A stretch of 9,313 bases of DNA, taken from assembly GCA_003164255.1 (NCBI GenBank), contig PLST01000461.1:45337-54649 (forward strand), read 5' to 3'. This DNA comes from Acidobacteriaceae bacterium (lineage in GTDB: Bacteria; Acidobacteriota; Terriglobia; Terriglobales; Acidobacteriaceae). Below are positions 1-6,478 of the stretch, piece after piece (the stretch's first letter is position 1; each line of letters begins with the position of its first letter). The notes under the pieces are model-generated. The model did not search any database. It was given only the letters and a program-made list of their open reading frames with translations, and was not told the origin of the DNA. The position numbers and the translations under genes are program-made.

Positions 1-330
1 GGCATCATGAACATCATGCTGGTATCTGTCACCGAACGAACGCGGGAGATCGGTATTCGCCTCGCAATCGGTGCCTTCGACGACGATGTGATGATCCAGT
101 TCCTTGTCGAGGCGGTCGTTCTCGCTTCTCTGGGCGGAATCATTGGAATCGGTCTCGGTCTTGCAGCATCGTTTGTCGGCTGTCTCCTGATGAGACTCAC
201 TTTCTTGCCCGACCTGACGATCGCAGTTATTGCATTCGTCTTCTCTGCTTTGGTCGGCGTCGTTTTCGGCTTCTTCCCAGCGCAGAAGGCCGCCCGGCTC
301 GATCCCATCGAGGCTCTACGTCATGAGTAG
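1..330 (+). CDS. MacB/FtsX-type ABC transporter permease, C-terminal part (5' end outside window)
   Basis: This is the last 109 residues of an inner-membrane permease of the MacB/FtsX type. The frame is open from base 1 and ends with TAG at 328-330, so the start lies upstream of the window. The first residues (GIMNIMLVSVTERTREIGIR) match the conserved cytoplasmic loop of MacB-family permeases that contacts the ATPase. Two hydrophobic segments follow, roughly residues 32-61 and 73-93. The end, 'PAQKAARLDPIEALR', is the usual C-terminal signature of the family. Such permeases work with an ABC ATPase and often a periplasmic adaptor to export peptides, lipids or antibiotics. The partners would be upstream and cannot be seen. 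The substrate cannot be inferred. No clear terminator separates this gene from the next one. Confidence 0.9.
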   Translation, partial: GIMNIMLVSVTERTREIGIRLAIGAFDDDVMIQFLVEAVVLASLGGIIGIGLGLAASFVGCLLMRLTFLPDLTIAVIAFVFSALVGVVFGFFPAQKAARLDPIEALRHE

Positions 331-438
331 CTACCAGACTTGCCAGAATGCGGAGATCGCGTAACTGAAAGAGAATTCGTGCGTGGCTCTTGTTTGTATG
401 TAACTTCATCTAAAGTTGTGACCGGAATCATGCTTCTT

Positions 439-446
439 GAGGAGGA
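439..446 (+). promoter_or_regulatory. Ribosome binding site of the GH27 gene
   Basis: GAGGAGGA lies 5 bases before the ATG at 452. It fixes that ATG as the start rather than the in-frame TTG at 437, which overlaps the Shine-Dalgarno sequence itself. Confidence 0.8.
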
Positions 447-451
447 TTCAA

Positions 452-2173
452 ATGAATCGTGGATTGACATGGGTTGTACTCGCATACTCCTTGGTAGGAA
501 TTGCGCAGTTAGCTTCAAAGCCGGTTCTGAGTCAGGAGCAGAACCCACGGGCAGAAGGTCAGGCAAACGCAGGATCCGTCATGCAAGACATCTCGGGAAC
601 CTGGGTAGCAAAGATGACCACTCCAATGGGCCAGATGGAGATCACGTACAAGCTCAAAGTGATTGACGGAAAAATCACCGGAACTCAGAGTCTGCCATTC
701 GGAGACTCTCCCATCGTAGATGGCCGAGTTAGCGGCGACACATTCCGCTTCGTCGTGGAGTTGGAATCCTTTGGGAACATTCAGAAGAGCGAGGTCAAGG
801 GCAAGATCGTCGGCGATACACTTGAATTGATACCAGCAATGCCAGGTCCGCCGCCGGGAATGGGTCCCGGCGCTGAAGGTCCCGGCGGACCTCCTCCAGG
901 TGGACCTCCATCAGGCGGACCTCGGGGACCGGGTGCACCAGGCGCTCCCGGCGGAGGGGCTCCGCCCTTCCAGATTCAGACAGTTGTAGCGAGACGCGGA
1001 ACACCTACGCCCTCGTATCGCGCACCCTCAGTGGATTACGCTGCTCTGCCCCACTTGGCGCTTCCGGCGCTACGCCCCGTACCATCGGTCGGAGTTGCAA
1101 ACACTCCGCCCATGGGCTGGAACAGCTGGAACAAGTTCCAAACCAGAATAGATGATGCGACGATCCGCGGAATCGCTGATGCGATGGTCAGCAGTGGAAT
1201 GCAGAAGGCGGGATACAGATACGTGATTATCGACGATGGCTGGCAGGGATCGCGCGACGCTAAAGGAGTACTTTCGCCCAACCCGCAGTTACCGGACATG
1301 AAGGCGCTTGCCGATTACGTCCATTCCAAAGGATTGCTGATCGGAATTTACTCGTCGCCCGGCCCTCGCACCTGCGGCGGCTTCGAAGGCAGCTATGGCC
1401 ACGAGGAACAGGACGCCAGGACATTTGCTGCCTGGGGTATGGACTATCTGAAATACGACTGGTGCAGTGCTTCGCGCGTTTGGAAGGACGGAGATATGCA
1501 AGCGGTCTATCAGCGCATGGGCGAGGCACTCAAGCAAACGGGCCGTCCGATCGTTTACGCACTCTGCCAGTACGGGCGTGCCGGCGTGGTTCAATGGGGC
1601 GGTCAAGTGGGCGCAAGCCTTTGGCGCACGACCGGTGACATCAACGACCATTATGCCTCCATGGAGAGGATCGGCTTCTCTCAATCCGATCTGGCAGCCT
1701 TCTCCGGTCCTGGGCACTGGAATGATCCCGACATGCTCGAAGTTGGCAACGGGGGCATGTCGACGAATGAGTACAAGACCCACTTTAGCCTTTGGACAAT
1801 GATCGCTGCTCCGCTGATTGCCGGGAATGACATTCGCAGCATGAGTTCGGAAGATGCGGCAATCCTTCAGAACAGCGAAGTCATCGCAATCGATCAGGAT
1901 TCGCTGGGCGCTGGAGGGAAACGCGTCAGCATCACCGGCGGAATTGAGATTTGGCAGAAGCCATTGGCCTCCGGAGACATTGCGATCGCCATATTCAACC
2001 ACAGTACCGAGGAAATGCGTTCCGTGATTTCGTGGGAAACGTTGAGTATCGGCAAAGATTACGCAGTGCGCGATCTATGGGGCCACGCGGACCGTGGATC
2101 AACCGCAGAGGCGTTTTCAGAACCAGTATCAGCACATGGGGTGATTGTGCTTCGGTTGCACCGGATAAAGTAA
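452..2173 (+). CDS. Secreted alpha-galactosidase-like glycoside hydrolase, family GH27, with N-terminal beta domain
   Basis: The product (573 aa from ATG 452) is an exported glycosidase, probably removing terminal alpha-galactosyl (or related) residues from plant oligosaccharides or galactomannan. Residues 1-28 look like a signal peptide with no lipobox. Residues 46-130 form a small beta-rich domain starting 'DISGTWVAKM', of the lipocalin-like kind seen in secreted proteins of soil bacteria. Residues 131-172 are a Gly/Pro-rich linker. The GH27 barrel starts near residue 217 with 'PPMGWNSWNKF'. It continues with 'YRYVIIDDGW' and 'YLKYDWC', where Asp336 is the expected nucleophile. 'WRTTGDI' follows, with Arg392 and Asp396 as the expected acid/base pair of the RxxxD motif, then 'GHWNDPDMLEVG'. 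The last ~100 residues fit the C-terminal beta-sandwich of the family. Both catalytic aspartates are present, so the enzyme should be active. GH27 also contains alpha-N-acetylgalactosaminidases and isomalto-dextranases, so substrate specificity is less certain than the family. Confidence 0.93.
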   Translation: MNRGLTWVVLAYSLVGIAQLASKPVLSQEQNPRAEGQANAGSVMQDISGTWVAKMTTPMGQMEITYKLKVIDGKITGTQSLPFGDSPIVDGRVSGDTFRFVVELESFGNIQKSEVKGKIVGDTLELIPAMPGPPPGMGPGAEGPGGPPPGGPPSGGPRGPGAPGAPGGGAPPFQIQTVVARRGTPTPSYRAPSVDYAALPHLALPALRPVPSVGVANTPPMGWNSWNKFQTRIDDATIRGIADAMVSSGMQKAGYRYVIIDDGWQGSRDAKGVLSPNPQLPDMKALADYVHSKGLLIGIYSSPGPRTCGGFEGSYGHEEQDARTFAAWGMDYLKYDWCSASRVWKDGDMQAVYQRMGEALKQTGRPIVYALCQYGRAGVVQWGGQVGASLWRTTGDINDHYASMERIGFSQSDLAAFSGPGHWNDPDMLEVGNGGMSTNEYKTHFSLWTMIAAPLIAGNDIRSMSSEDAAILQNSEVIAIDQDSLGAGGKRVSITGGIEIWQKPLASGDIAIAIFNHSTEEMRSVISWETLSIGKDYAVRDLWGHADRGSTAEAFSEPVSAHGVIVLRLHRIK

Positions 2174-2242
2174 TTCACCCGGCGCGATCGACAAAACTGT
2201 GAAAGGGCTCTTGATCCTAAGCACGATTCGAGGTAGACAGGC

Positions 2243-2902
2243 ATGAAGATTCTCACCGTATTCTTAATTTCTGCTGGTTTGGCGTATGGGCAAACTCCAG
2301 GGAAGATCATCACTTTTAACAAGGCCGATACCGAGCATTGCAAGGTGGTAGCAGTTAAGGGAATGCCGCTCCTGCAGTCCACGTATGACGGCATCACCGT
2401 AGCCATCGCAATGCCAATGAACAGAGGAAATGGCGACTTCTCAATCTTCGTTGCCGTTTCACAAACAGGTGCTCAGCCCTTCCGGGTAAATCCAAAGGAC
2501 TTCTATGGATTGTTCTCAGACGAGAATCACACCCGGTTTGCGTTCCATGATATGGCAGCCGAGATGGATGGGATGGTTCATCCACCGGGCGCAGATGGGG
2601 GAATGTCGGCTGCAAGCAAACAAGTGGATCCCGGCTCGATGGGGCCAGGCGGCGCAGGGGGACCCGGAGGTCCTCCGCCCGGAGGTGGCGGTCCGCCGGA
2701 TTCTGGTGCGAGCGGCCCTCCCCCGTCAGGAGGCCCGAACATGACCCCTGCGTATTTCCGCGGTGGAAAAGTGAAGCCGGGGGCGGGAATCGCTGGCTGG
2801 ATCACGTTGCGGAAGCCGAGCGGAGCGACGCTCGAGATCCGTCCCACAGACATGCTGGACGAGATCGACATATCGGTGAATGGAATCTTGTTTCGCTTCT
2901 GA
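2243..2902 (+). CDS. Secreted protein of unknown function with Gly/Pro-rich linker
   Basis: I do not recognise a named family. The 219-aa product starts at ATG 2243, 8 bases after a GAGGT ribosome binding site. Residues 1-16 are a short signal peptide (positive N-terminus, hydrophobic core, likely cleavage after AYG before QTPG). Residues 20-110 look like a beta-rich domain ('TVAIAMPMN', 'FSIFVAVSQTG', 'FRVNPKDFYGLF'). Residues 131-167 are a Gly/Pro/Ser linker, and 170-219 form a second beta segment ending 'ISVNGILFRF'. The pattern 'KPGAGIAGWITL' near residue 178 resembles the late strand of secreted immunoglobulin-like domains such as DUF4352, but this is only a resemblance. The gene lies 69 bp after the GH27 gene in the same direction and has the same kind of linker, so the two are probably co-expressed and act outside the cytoplasm. 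There is one Cys, so no disulphide is expected. Confidence 0.75.
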   Translation: MKILTVFLISAGLAYGQTPGKIITFNKADTEHCKVVAVKGMPLLQSTYDGITVAIAMPMNRGNGDFSIFVAVSQTGAQPFRVNPKDFYGLFSDENHTRFAFHDMAAEMDGMVHPPGADGGMSAASKQVDPGSMGPGGAGGPGGPPPGGGGPPDSGASGPPPSGGPNMTPAYFRGGKVKPGAGIAGWITLRKPSGATLEIRPTDMLDEIDISVNGILFRF

Positions 2903-2958
2903 CGCAACCTGACCGGCTAAGATGGCCAAAAACTTCCTGAGATCGTTCAGCTATACAC

Positions 2959-2984
2959 GGTGCTAGGCGACTGGGACTAGCACC
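2959..2984 (+). terminator. Inverted repeat, possible weak terminator after 2243-2902
   Basis: GGTGCTAG (2959-2966) and CTAGCACC (2977-2984) are a perfect 8-bp inverted repeat with a 10-base loop, 57 bp after the stop codon at 2902. The 3' flank is only ATTTGG, so the U tract is poor. It could instead stabilise the mRNA 3' end. Confidence 0.4.
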
Positions 2985-3281
2985 ATTTGGTCGATTCACA
3001 ATATTGTCCCGGACGAGCCAATCGGTCCTCCAGAACAAACCTGGCGTTTGAACGCCATTCTGAAGTGGCTTAGGTGCGCCGAGGGCCCAAAATTATCGAG
3101 GCGGCGTCCGGACAATTCCCGTTTCTCCCCGCTTATCGGTGAGCGACATACGCCGTGCCTGGTATCAAGAAACCCGCCGCACAGAGTAGACATCCTCCAG
3201 CAATGCTGGGGGATTTACTGCCGAAGGAGGACTGAATGAAATGCCAGCTGGGCTGCCTGGAAGCCGACTACTGGCAAGCCT
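2985..3281. other. Intergenic region without a convincing gene; several inverted repeats
   Basis: No frame here has a credible protein; the longest open frame (3048-3239, +) has no ribosome binding site and no family-like sequence. The region holds inverted repeats. ATTGTCCCGGAC (3003-3014) pairs with GTCCGGACAAT (3106-3116) with one bulge. Inside it, CAGAA/TTCTG and TGGCGT/ACGCCA form a hairpin at 3031-3062 with a TTGA tetraloop. CGCCG (3077-3081) can pair with CGGCG (3102-3106), sharing its last base with the outer stem. Further right, 3192-3214 forms a 9-bp hairpin with loop CAATG. Near the end, AAGGAGG (3224-3230) stands before short open frames starting at 3236 and 3241. I cannot assign a known RNA family or riboswitch. 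Confidence 0.5.
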
Positions 3282-3692
3282 TTATGCGTAGGTGTTGATC
3301 GTGCTGCCGGTTGACGAGTTTTGGGCGGAGGAAGGTGTCATTTTGGCAATGTCTTCCCGCAAGGTTTTCAAGGTTTCCTTAGCCGAAGTTGTGTCACCCT
3401 TCTTGAGATCCTTGTCAAGCTGATCCAATAGCTTTTGGATTTCGGATTTCCCAGTGCTGCCGGTACTGCTAGAGCTACTGCTTGAACTGCCGGAATTGCT
3501 GGAGGTTGGCGGAGCGCCCGGAGGAGGCCCTTGTGGCCCGTTCTGCATTTGCTCCTTGATCCGGGAAAAGTCCTGCTTGGCGGCAGAGATATTGCCGGAT
3601 TCGAGATCTTTTCCAAGCTGGGTTAGCAGCTGGTCCATGGGGTTGGTCTGCGAGCTACTACTGGTTGAAGATGTCGAACTGGTGGCGGGCAA
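3282..3692 (-). CDS. Low-complexity alpha-helical repeat protein, surviving 3' part of an interrupted gene
   Basis: This frame encodes at most 136 aa from a TTG at 3692; an ATG at 3636 is another possible start. It has two related helical repeats: 'LGKDLESGNISAAKQDF' and 'LDKDLKKGDTTSAKETL'. A Gly/Pro/Ser-rich stretch separates them ('NGPQGPPPGAPP' followed by a serine run), and Ser/Thr-rich ends flank them. No catalytic residues, signal peptide or membrane segments are visible. I associate this repeat pattern with small uncharacterised acidobacterial proteins, but no function is known to me. The TTG start is doubtful: it lies just after an in-frame TAG (3696-3698) and has no good ribosome binding site. 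A further repeat of the same type lies upstream of that TAG in the same frame, so this is best read as the rest of a longer gene starting near 3866. Confidence 0.6.
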   Translation of the reverse strand: MPATSSTSSTSSSSQTNPMDQLLTQLGKDLESGNISAAKQDFSRIKEQMQNGPQGPPPGAPPTSSNSGSSSSSSSSTGSTGKSEIQKLLDQLDKDLKKGDTTSAKETLKTLREDIAKMTPSSAQNSSTGSTINTYA

Positions 3693-3695
3693 ATC

Positions 3696-3866
3696 CTATT
3701 TCAGCATAACGTAGTCCTGTTTTGCAGCTGAAAGATCTCCCGATTTCAAATCGCTTTCATGCTTCTTGAAAGCATTTGCGATGCTTTGCATTGTCTGGGC
3801 ATCTTGCGTTGACATCCCTGCGAGGGTAGGACCCTCGAAGGCGGACACCACACCGATGAGTGACAT
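3696..3866 (-). pseudogene. 5' part of the repeat-protein gene, ended by an in-frame amber codon
   Basis: Reading the minus strand from ATG 3866 (or ATG 3815) gives 56 codons followed by TAG at 3698-3696. The peptide ends with 'DLKSGDLSAAKQDYVMLK', clearly the same repeat as those in 3282-3692 ('DLESGNISAAKQDF'). The frame then runs on without a shift into 'DLPATSSTS'. A single base change would restore a 194-codon gene with three repeats. Possible explanations are recent inactivation, a sequencing error, or amber readthrough. The codon before ATG 3866 is part of a TGA TCC AAG context with no clear ribosome binding site, so the exact start is uncertain. Confidence 0.65.
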
Positions 3867-3918
3867 CTTGGATCAGATGCGCATCCAAGATAGCAATAAA
3901 GACTTCCAATAGCGAGAA

Positions 3919-4818
3919 ATGACGTTTATGGACCTCAAAGAGTACGAACAAGAGAAATTCGGGATTGCCGACATCATCCGCTCCGCGCAGGCCGTCGAAA
4001 CGAAGGACGAAGCCTTGCAGTCCGAATGCCGGGATCTCCTCACGCGCTTAGCCGAGGACCGGTTCAACCTTCTGGTTGTTGGGCGATTCAGCCGAGGCAA
4101 ATCGACCCTGATGAACGCCATCCTCGGTGGGGATCTGTTGCCGACTGGGACTGTTCCACTCACATCTGTGATCACAACGGTTCGGTATGGAAGCCGCAAG
4201 CAGGTCGTGCTTAACTTCAACGGCCGTGGTTCGCGCCGTGAGGTCCCTCTTTCGCAGCTGGCTGATTACGTTACGCAGCAATCGAATCCTGGAAATGTCA
4301 AAGATCTCGCGTATGCCGAGATTGAGTTGCCCGTCGAGATCCTGCGTCGAGGGTTCTTCTTTGTTGATAGCCCAGGACTTGGGTCTTCGATCGCAGAGAA
4401 TACGCAGACAACCGAACGGTTTCTACCACAGGCGGATGCCTTTGTTCTGGTAACGAGCTACGAGAGCCCGCTGTCGGAAGAAGAGGACCGTATCTTGCAC
4501 CGAGTGCGCCTGACGAACAAGAGGCTCTTTGTTGTGCTTAATAAGCAGGACACCGTCAGTGCGACAGAACGAGAGGAGGCCCTCGCATTTGTGACGGAGC
4601 GTCTGCAACGGTTTTCCTTCTCCGAGACTCCGCATATCTTCTCTCTTTCGGCACGACAAGGGCTCCAGGCTAAGGTATCAGGAGATAAGGACCAGCTGGA
4701 GGAAAGTGGCCTCGGGTCATTTGAGGCGGAGCTGCTGCGGTTTCTTACTGGGGGCGCGCGCAGTATTTTCTCGCCAACATGTATGGTCGGGCCGCCACTT
4801 TTCTCGCAAACCGGTTGA
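3919..4818 (+). CDS. Dynamin-like GTPase, GTPase domain (N-terminal segment of a frameshifted gene)
   Basis: This segment encodes a bacterial dynamin-superfamily GTPase domain, which would bind GTP and probably act at membranes. Visible motifs are the P-loop 'GRFSRGKST' (residues 55-63), a G2 threonine in 'VPLTSVITTV' (about 80-88), G3 'DSPGLGS' (150-156) and G4 'NKQD' (208-211). A helix with 'ECRDLLTRLAEDRF' precedes the P-loop, as in other dynamin-like proteins. The order and spacing match the intact GTPase at 7478-9232 ('GQFKRGKST', 'DTPGLGS', 'NKAD'), so the two are paralogues. The domain is complete to about residue 278 ('LLRFLTGG'). The last ~20 residues of this frame ('ARSIFSPTC...') do not look family-like, whereas the adjacent frame continues sensibly, so the frame is broken near 4750-4757. 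The start may be ATG 3919 or ATG 3928; neither has a strong ribosome binding site. Confidence 0.85.
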   Translation: MTFMDLKEYEQEKFGIADIIRSAQAVETKDEALQSECRDLLTRLAEDRFNLLVVGRFSRGKSTLMNAILGGDLLPTGTVPLTSVITTVRYGSRKQVVLNFNGRGSRREVPLSQLADYVTQQSNPGNVKDLAYAEIELPVEILRRGFFFVDSPGLGSSIAENTQTTERFLPQADAFVLVTSYESPLSEEEDRILHRVRLTNKRLFVVLNKQDTVSATEREEALAFVTERLQRFSFSETPHIFSLSARQGLQAKVSGDKDQLEESGLGSFEAELLRFLTGGARSIFSPTCMVGPPLFSQTG

Positions 4819-5237
4819 GCTTGAAAGGCGAAGCAGCGCAGGAGGAAACATTCATCGAACTGGTGAGTAGATTGCGCGTCCTTCGAGAGAAGAGTTCTAC
4901 AGCAGGGGGAGAAACGCTAAAAACAATCGCAGTTGACGAGTCGACCGGCAACCCCGCGGCCACACTACAGCTTGAAAAGCGCACAGGTTGCTGGATCTGT
5001 GGTGCCGTGCTGGACGCAATCTTCGGATTCTTGAGTAAGTATCAATACGAACTGACCATCAATCCGGATACGCAACGGGAGCACGCCGATAGGGGAGGAT
5101 TCTGCCCGCTCCATACCTGGCAATATGAGAACCTCTCGTCTCCATACGGGGTGTGCACGGCATACCCGGAACTCGCGCATCGCAAGAGAACTAGAGCGAT
5201 TCGCCTCGTTAGCCTCCGAAGCTGGTGGATCTCGTGA
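4779..5237 (+). CDS. Middle segment of the frameshifted dynamin-like gene: helix plus first CxxC...CPLH module
   Basis: Read in this frame, the sensible part runs from about 4755 ('RAQYFLANMYGRAATFLANRL') to about 5178. The helical start lines up with the post-GTPase helix of the 584-aa paralogue ('SGRNLVHAACDRGLQRLSEQLL'). This suggests it continues the GTPase gene and is not a new gene. ATG 4779 has no ribosome binding site. The segment then has 'CWIC' (codons 4989-5000) and 'GGFCPLH' (Cys 5103, His 5112), which resembles the CxxC...CxxH arrangement of DUF6062-like proteins. The four residues could bind zinc or another metal. The residues after 'PELAH' (from about 5184 to the stop at 5237) look out of frame, since the next frame reads 'RIARELERFASLASEAG' at the same place. 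Confidence 0.6.
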   Translation: MYGRAATFLANRLSLKGEAAQEETFIELVSRLRVLREKSSTAGGETLKTIAVDESTGNPAATLQLEKRTGCWICGAVLDAIFGFLSKYQYELTINPDTQREHADRGGFCPLHTWQYENLSSPYGVCTAYPELAHRKRTRAIRLVSLRSWWIS

Positions 5238-5628
5238 AGAAATGAAGAGTTTGCTAGCCACCCCGAGAACATGCCGGGTCTGCGACGTTCGAATTGATGC
5301 GGAAAAGAATGCAGTGAACAATGTAGCCGCGACCGTACACACTGCAACCGCATCAAGCGAACAACGTCTGCCCGCCTGCTGCCTTCCGCACCTGGCCATG
5401 GTTACAACGTCGCTCGGCGCTGGCCAACCCGCCCGGAATCTGCTTCACGCCCACGCGCGTCTACTGGAACGGACGGCGGAGGACCTGCAACGGTACGCGC
5501 TCCGGCACGACGCTCTGCGCCGCTACCTGACGAGCGAGGAAGAGCGCAGAGCGTCCAATTTGGCGTTGCTGCTGCTCACAGGTAACCGCAGCGTGAGCGC
5601 GCCCTGGGCTGTGGATTTCATTCTCTGA
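5125..5628 (+). CDS. C-terminal segment of the frameshifted dynamin-like gene: second CxxC...CLPH module
   Basis: The credible part of this frame begins near 5176 with 'RIARELERFASLASEAGG' and ends at TGA 5628. The 5' part, including ATG 5125, is probably out of frame and has no ribosome binding site. A second Cys pair 'CRVC' (codons 5272-5283) is followed after about 30 residues by 'CCLPH' (Cys 5380, His 5389), repeating the CxxC...CxxH layout of the middle segment. A long amphipathic helix follows ('HARLLERTAEDLQRYALRHD'), then 'RYLTSEEERRASNLALLLLTGN'. Joining all three segments gives a protein of about 569 aa, close to the 584 aa of the paralogue. The gene ends 76 bp before the end of the convergent ATPase gene. 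Confidence 0.6.
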   Translation: MRTSRLHTGCARHTRNSRIARELERFASLASEAGGSREEMKSLLATPRTCRVCDVRIDAEKNAVNNVAATVHTATASSEQRLPACCLPHLAMVTTSLGAGQPARNLLHAHARLLERTAEDLQRYALRHDALRRYLTSEEERRASNLALLLLTGNRSVSAPWAVDFIL

Positions 5629-5704
5629 AGGCGCCAGGACATGACCGCACAGACGACCTGCAACTCACAACAATTTCCAATTACGCGATCAATGGATCTT
5701 TGCG

Positions 5705-6451
5705 CTAGCGTCTGCCCATGCGGTAATCGACGTATAGGATATGGGACTTGATCTGATCGCCCGCCCGGTACTGAGGGAGTTGCGCCATCTTCAGCATTTG
5801 GAGAATGGCACCTGGATTCCCATCGCTCCATTCGACAAGCGAGGGTAGAGTCGACTCGAGATTGGATGCCCACAGTTGAATTCTCTCTGCATCCCGCTGC
5901 GCGAACTCCAGTGCGATTTGGGGCGGCAAGTTCTTCAGTTCCAGGCGCTCAGACTTATTAGCACACAGCGGGCGAAGTGCACCAATATCTTCCATGTGCG
6001 GCGATCGCGATGCGAAGATTACTGGTGTCCGCCCATAATAATGCAAGCTCTTAATCATGCCGGTGACAATGCGAGACGGCGCATCGAGATGGTCGAGCAC
6101 CATCAGAAAAGGGCGGGTATCAAGAGCCCGATGCACGATGCCCTTCAAAGAAGATGATGATAGTGCGCTAATATTTGCCGGAGTCTTGACCCTCTCGTCT
6201 GCAGAATGCAGTGCTTGGAGCAATCCGAGAAGGAATTCGCGCGGCGATCGCGTCTTCTCAACGTAGAGCGCAAGCGGTTGACTGTCGACAAACCTGCGCA
6301 ACAAGCGCGATTTGCCCACGCCTTCCGGACCGAATACGAGCATGGATTTTCGCGCCCTCGCCTGGGCCCGGAGGCGGCCTAATTCCTCCTCGCGCTCGAC
6401 ACAACTCAGATATTCAAGGGTCGGCTCGCCTTGATTGGACGATAATGGCAT
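5705..6451 (-). CDS. Small P-loop ATPase of the STAND/AAA_16 type
   Basis: The 248-aa product is a soluble ATPase. It has 'VEREEELGRLRAQ' before the P-loop, Walker A 'GPEGVGKS' (residues 41-48), Walker B 'LMVLDHLD' (116-123), a sensor-like strand ending 'VIFASRS' (144-150) and the 'SDGNPGAI' motif (209-216) seen in STAND and Orc/Cdc6-like AAA ATPases. It stops soon after the small helical lid: the winged-helix, sensor or effector domains usual in STAND proteins are missing. It may be a compact regulatory ATPase for its neighbours. ATG 6451 is preceded by GAGGT about 9 bases upstream. It starts 27 bp after the stop of the MutS-like gene and so is probably in the same operon. Confidence 0.8.
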   Translation of the reverse strand: MPLSSNQGEPTLEYLSCVEREEELGRLRAQARARKSMLVFGPEGVGKSRLLRRFVDSQPLALYVEKTRSPREFLLGLLQALHSADERVKTPANISALSSSSLKGIVHRALDTRPFLMVLDHLDAPSRIVTGMIKSLHYYGRTPVIFASRSPHMEDIGALRPLCANKSERLELKNLPPQIALEFAQRDAERIQLWASNLESTLPSLVEWSDGNPGAILQMLKMAQLPQYRAGDQIKSHILYVDYRMGRR

Positions 6452-6478
6452 CGCGGCTGTACCTCGTTCCGGAAAAAG

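Larger units (their letters stand above)
3919..5628 (+). pseudogene. Composite: dynamin-like GTPase with tandem Cys/His modules, broken by two compensating frameshifts
   Basis: The three segments above read as one protein if one base is restored near 4750-4757 (a GGGGG then GCGCGC context) and one base is removed near 5172-5184. The net change is zero, and no other stop interrupts the joined frame. The first site is a poor match to a -1 slippery heptamer, since the base before the five Gs is T. Sequencing or assembly error or recent mutation is therefore more likely than programmed frameshifting. Domain order: N-terminal helix, GTPase, short helix, first Cys/His module, second Cys/His module, C-terminal helices. 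Confidence 0.6.

Noticed and set aside
437..451. TTG start five codons upstream for the GH27 gene
   Set aside because: The TTG overlaps the ribosome binding site, and ATG 452 begins a normal signal peptide at the right spacing.
1289..2002. Long minus-strand open frame (237 codons) opposite the GH27 gene
   Set aside because: It is a shadow of the catalytic domain on the other strand, where all conserved GH27 motifs are found. Its own sequence matches no family.
3048..3239. 63-codon plus-strand open frame in the intergenic region
   Set aside because: It has no ribosome binding site, a composition unlike a protein, and it overlaps the nested inverted repeats.
2985..3281. Riboswitch upstream of AAGGAGG at 3224
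   Set aside because: I could not match the conserved cores of the riboswitch classes I know, and no real gene follows.
4749..4755. Programmed -1 frameshift at TGGGGGC
   Set aside because: The heptamer does not fit the usual slippery pattern because the first base is T, and a second shift of opposite sign would also be needed about 420 bases on. Error or mutation is simpler.
5629..5704. Bidirectional terminator between the convergent genes
   Set aside because: I looked for a stem with T tracts in this 76-bp gap and found none.
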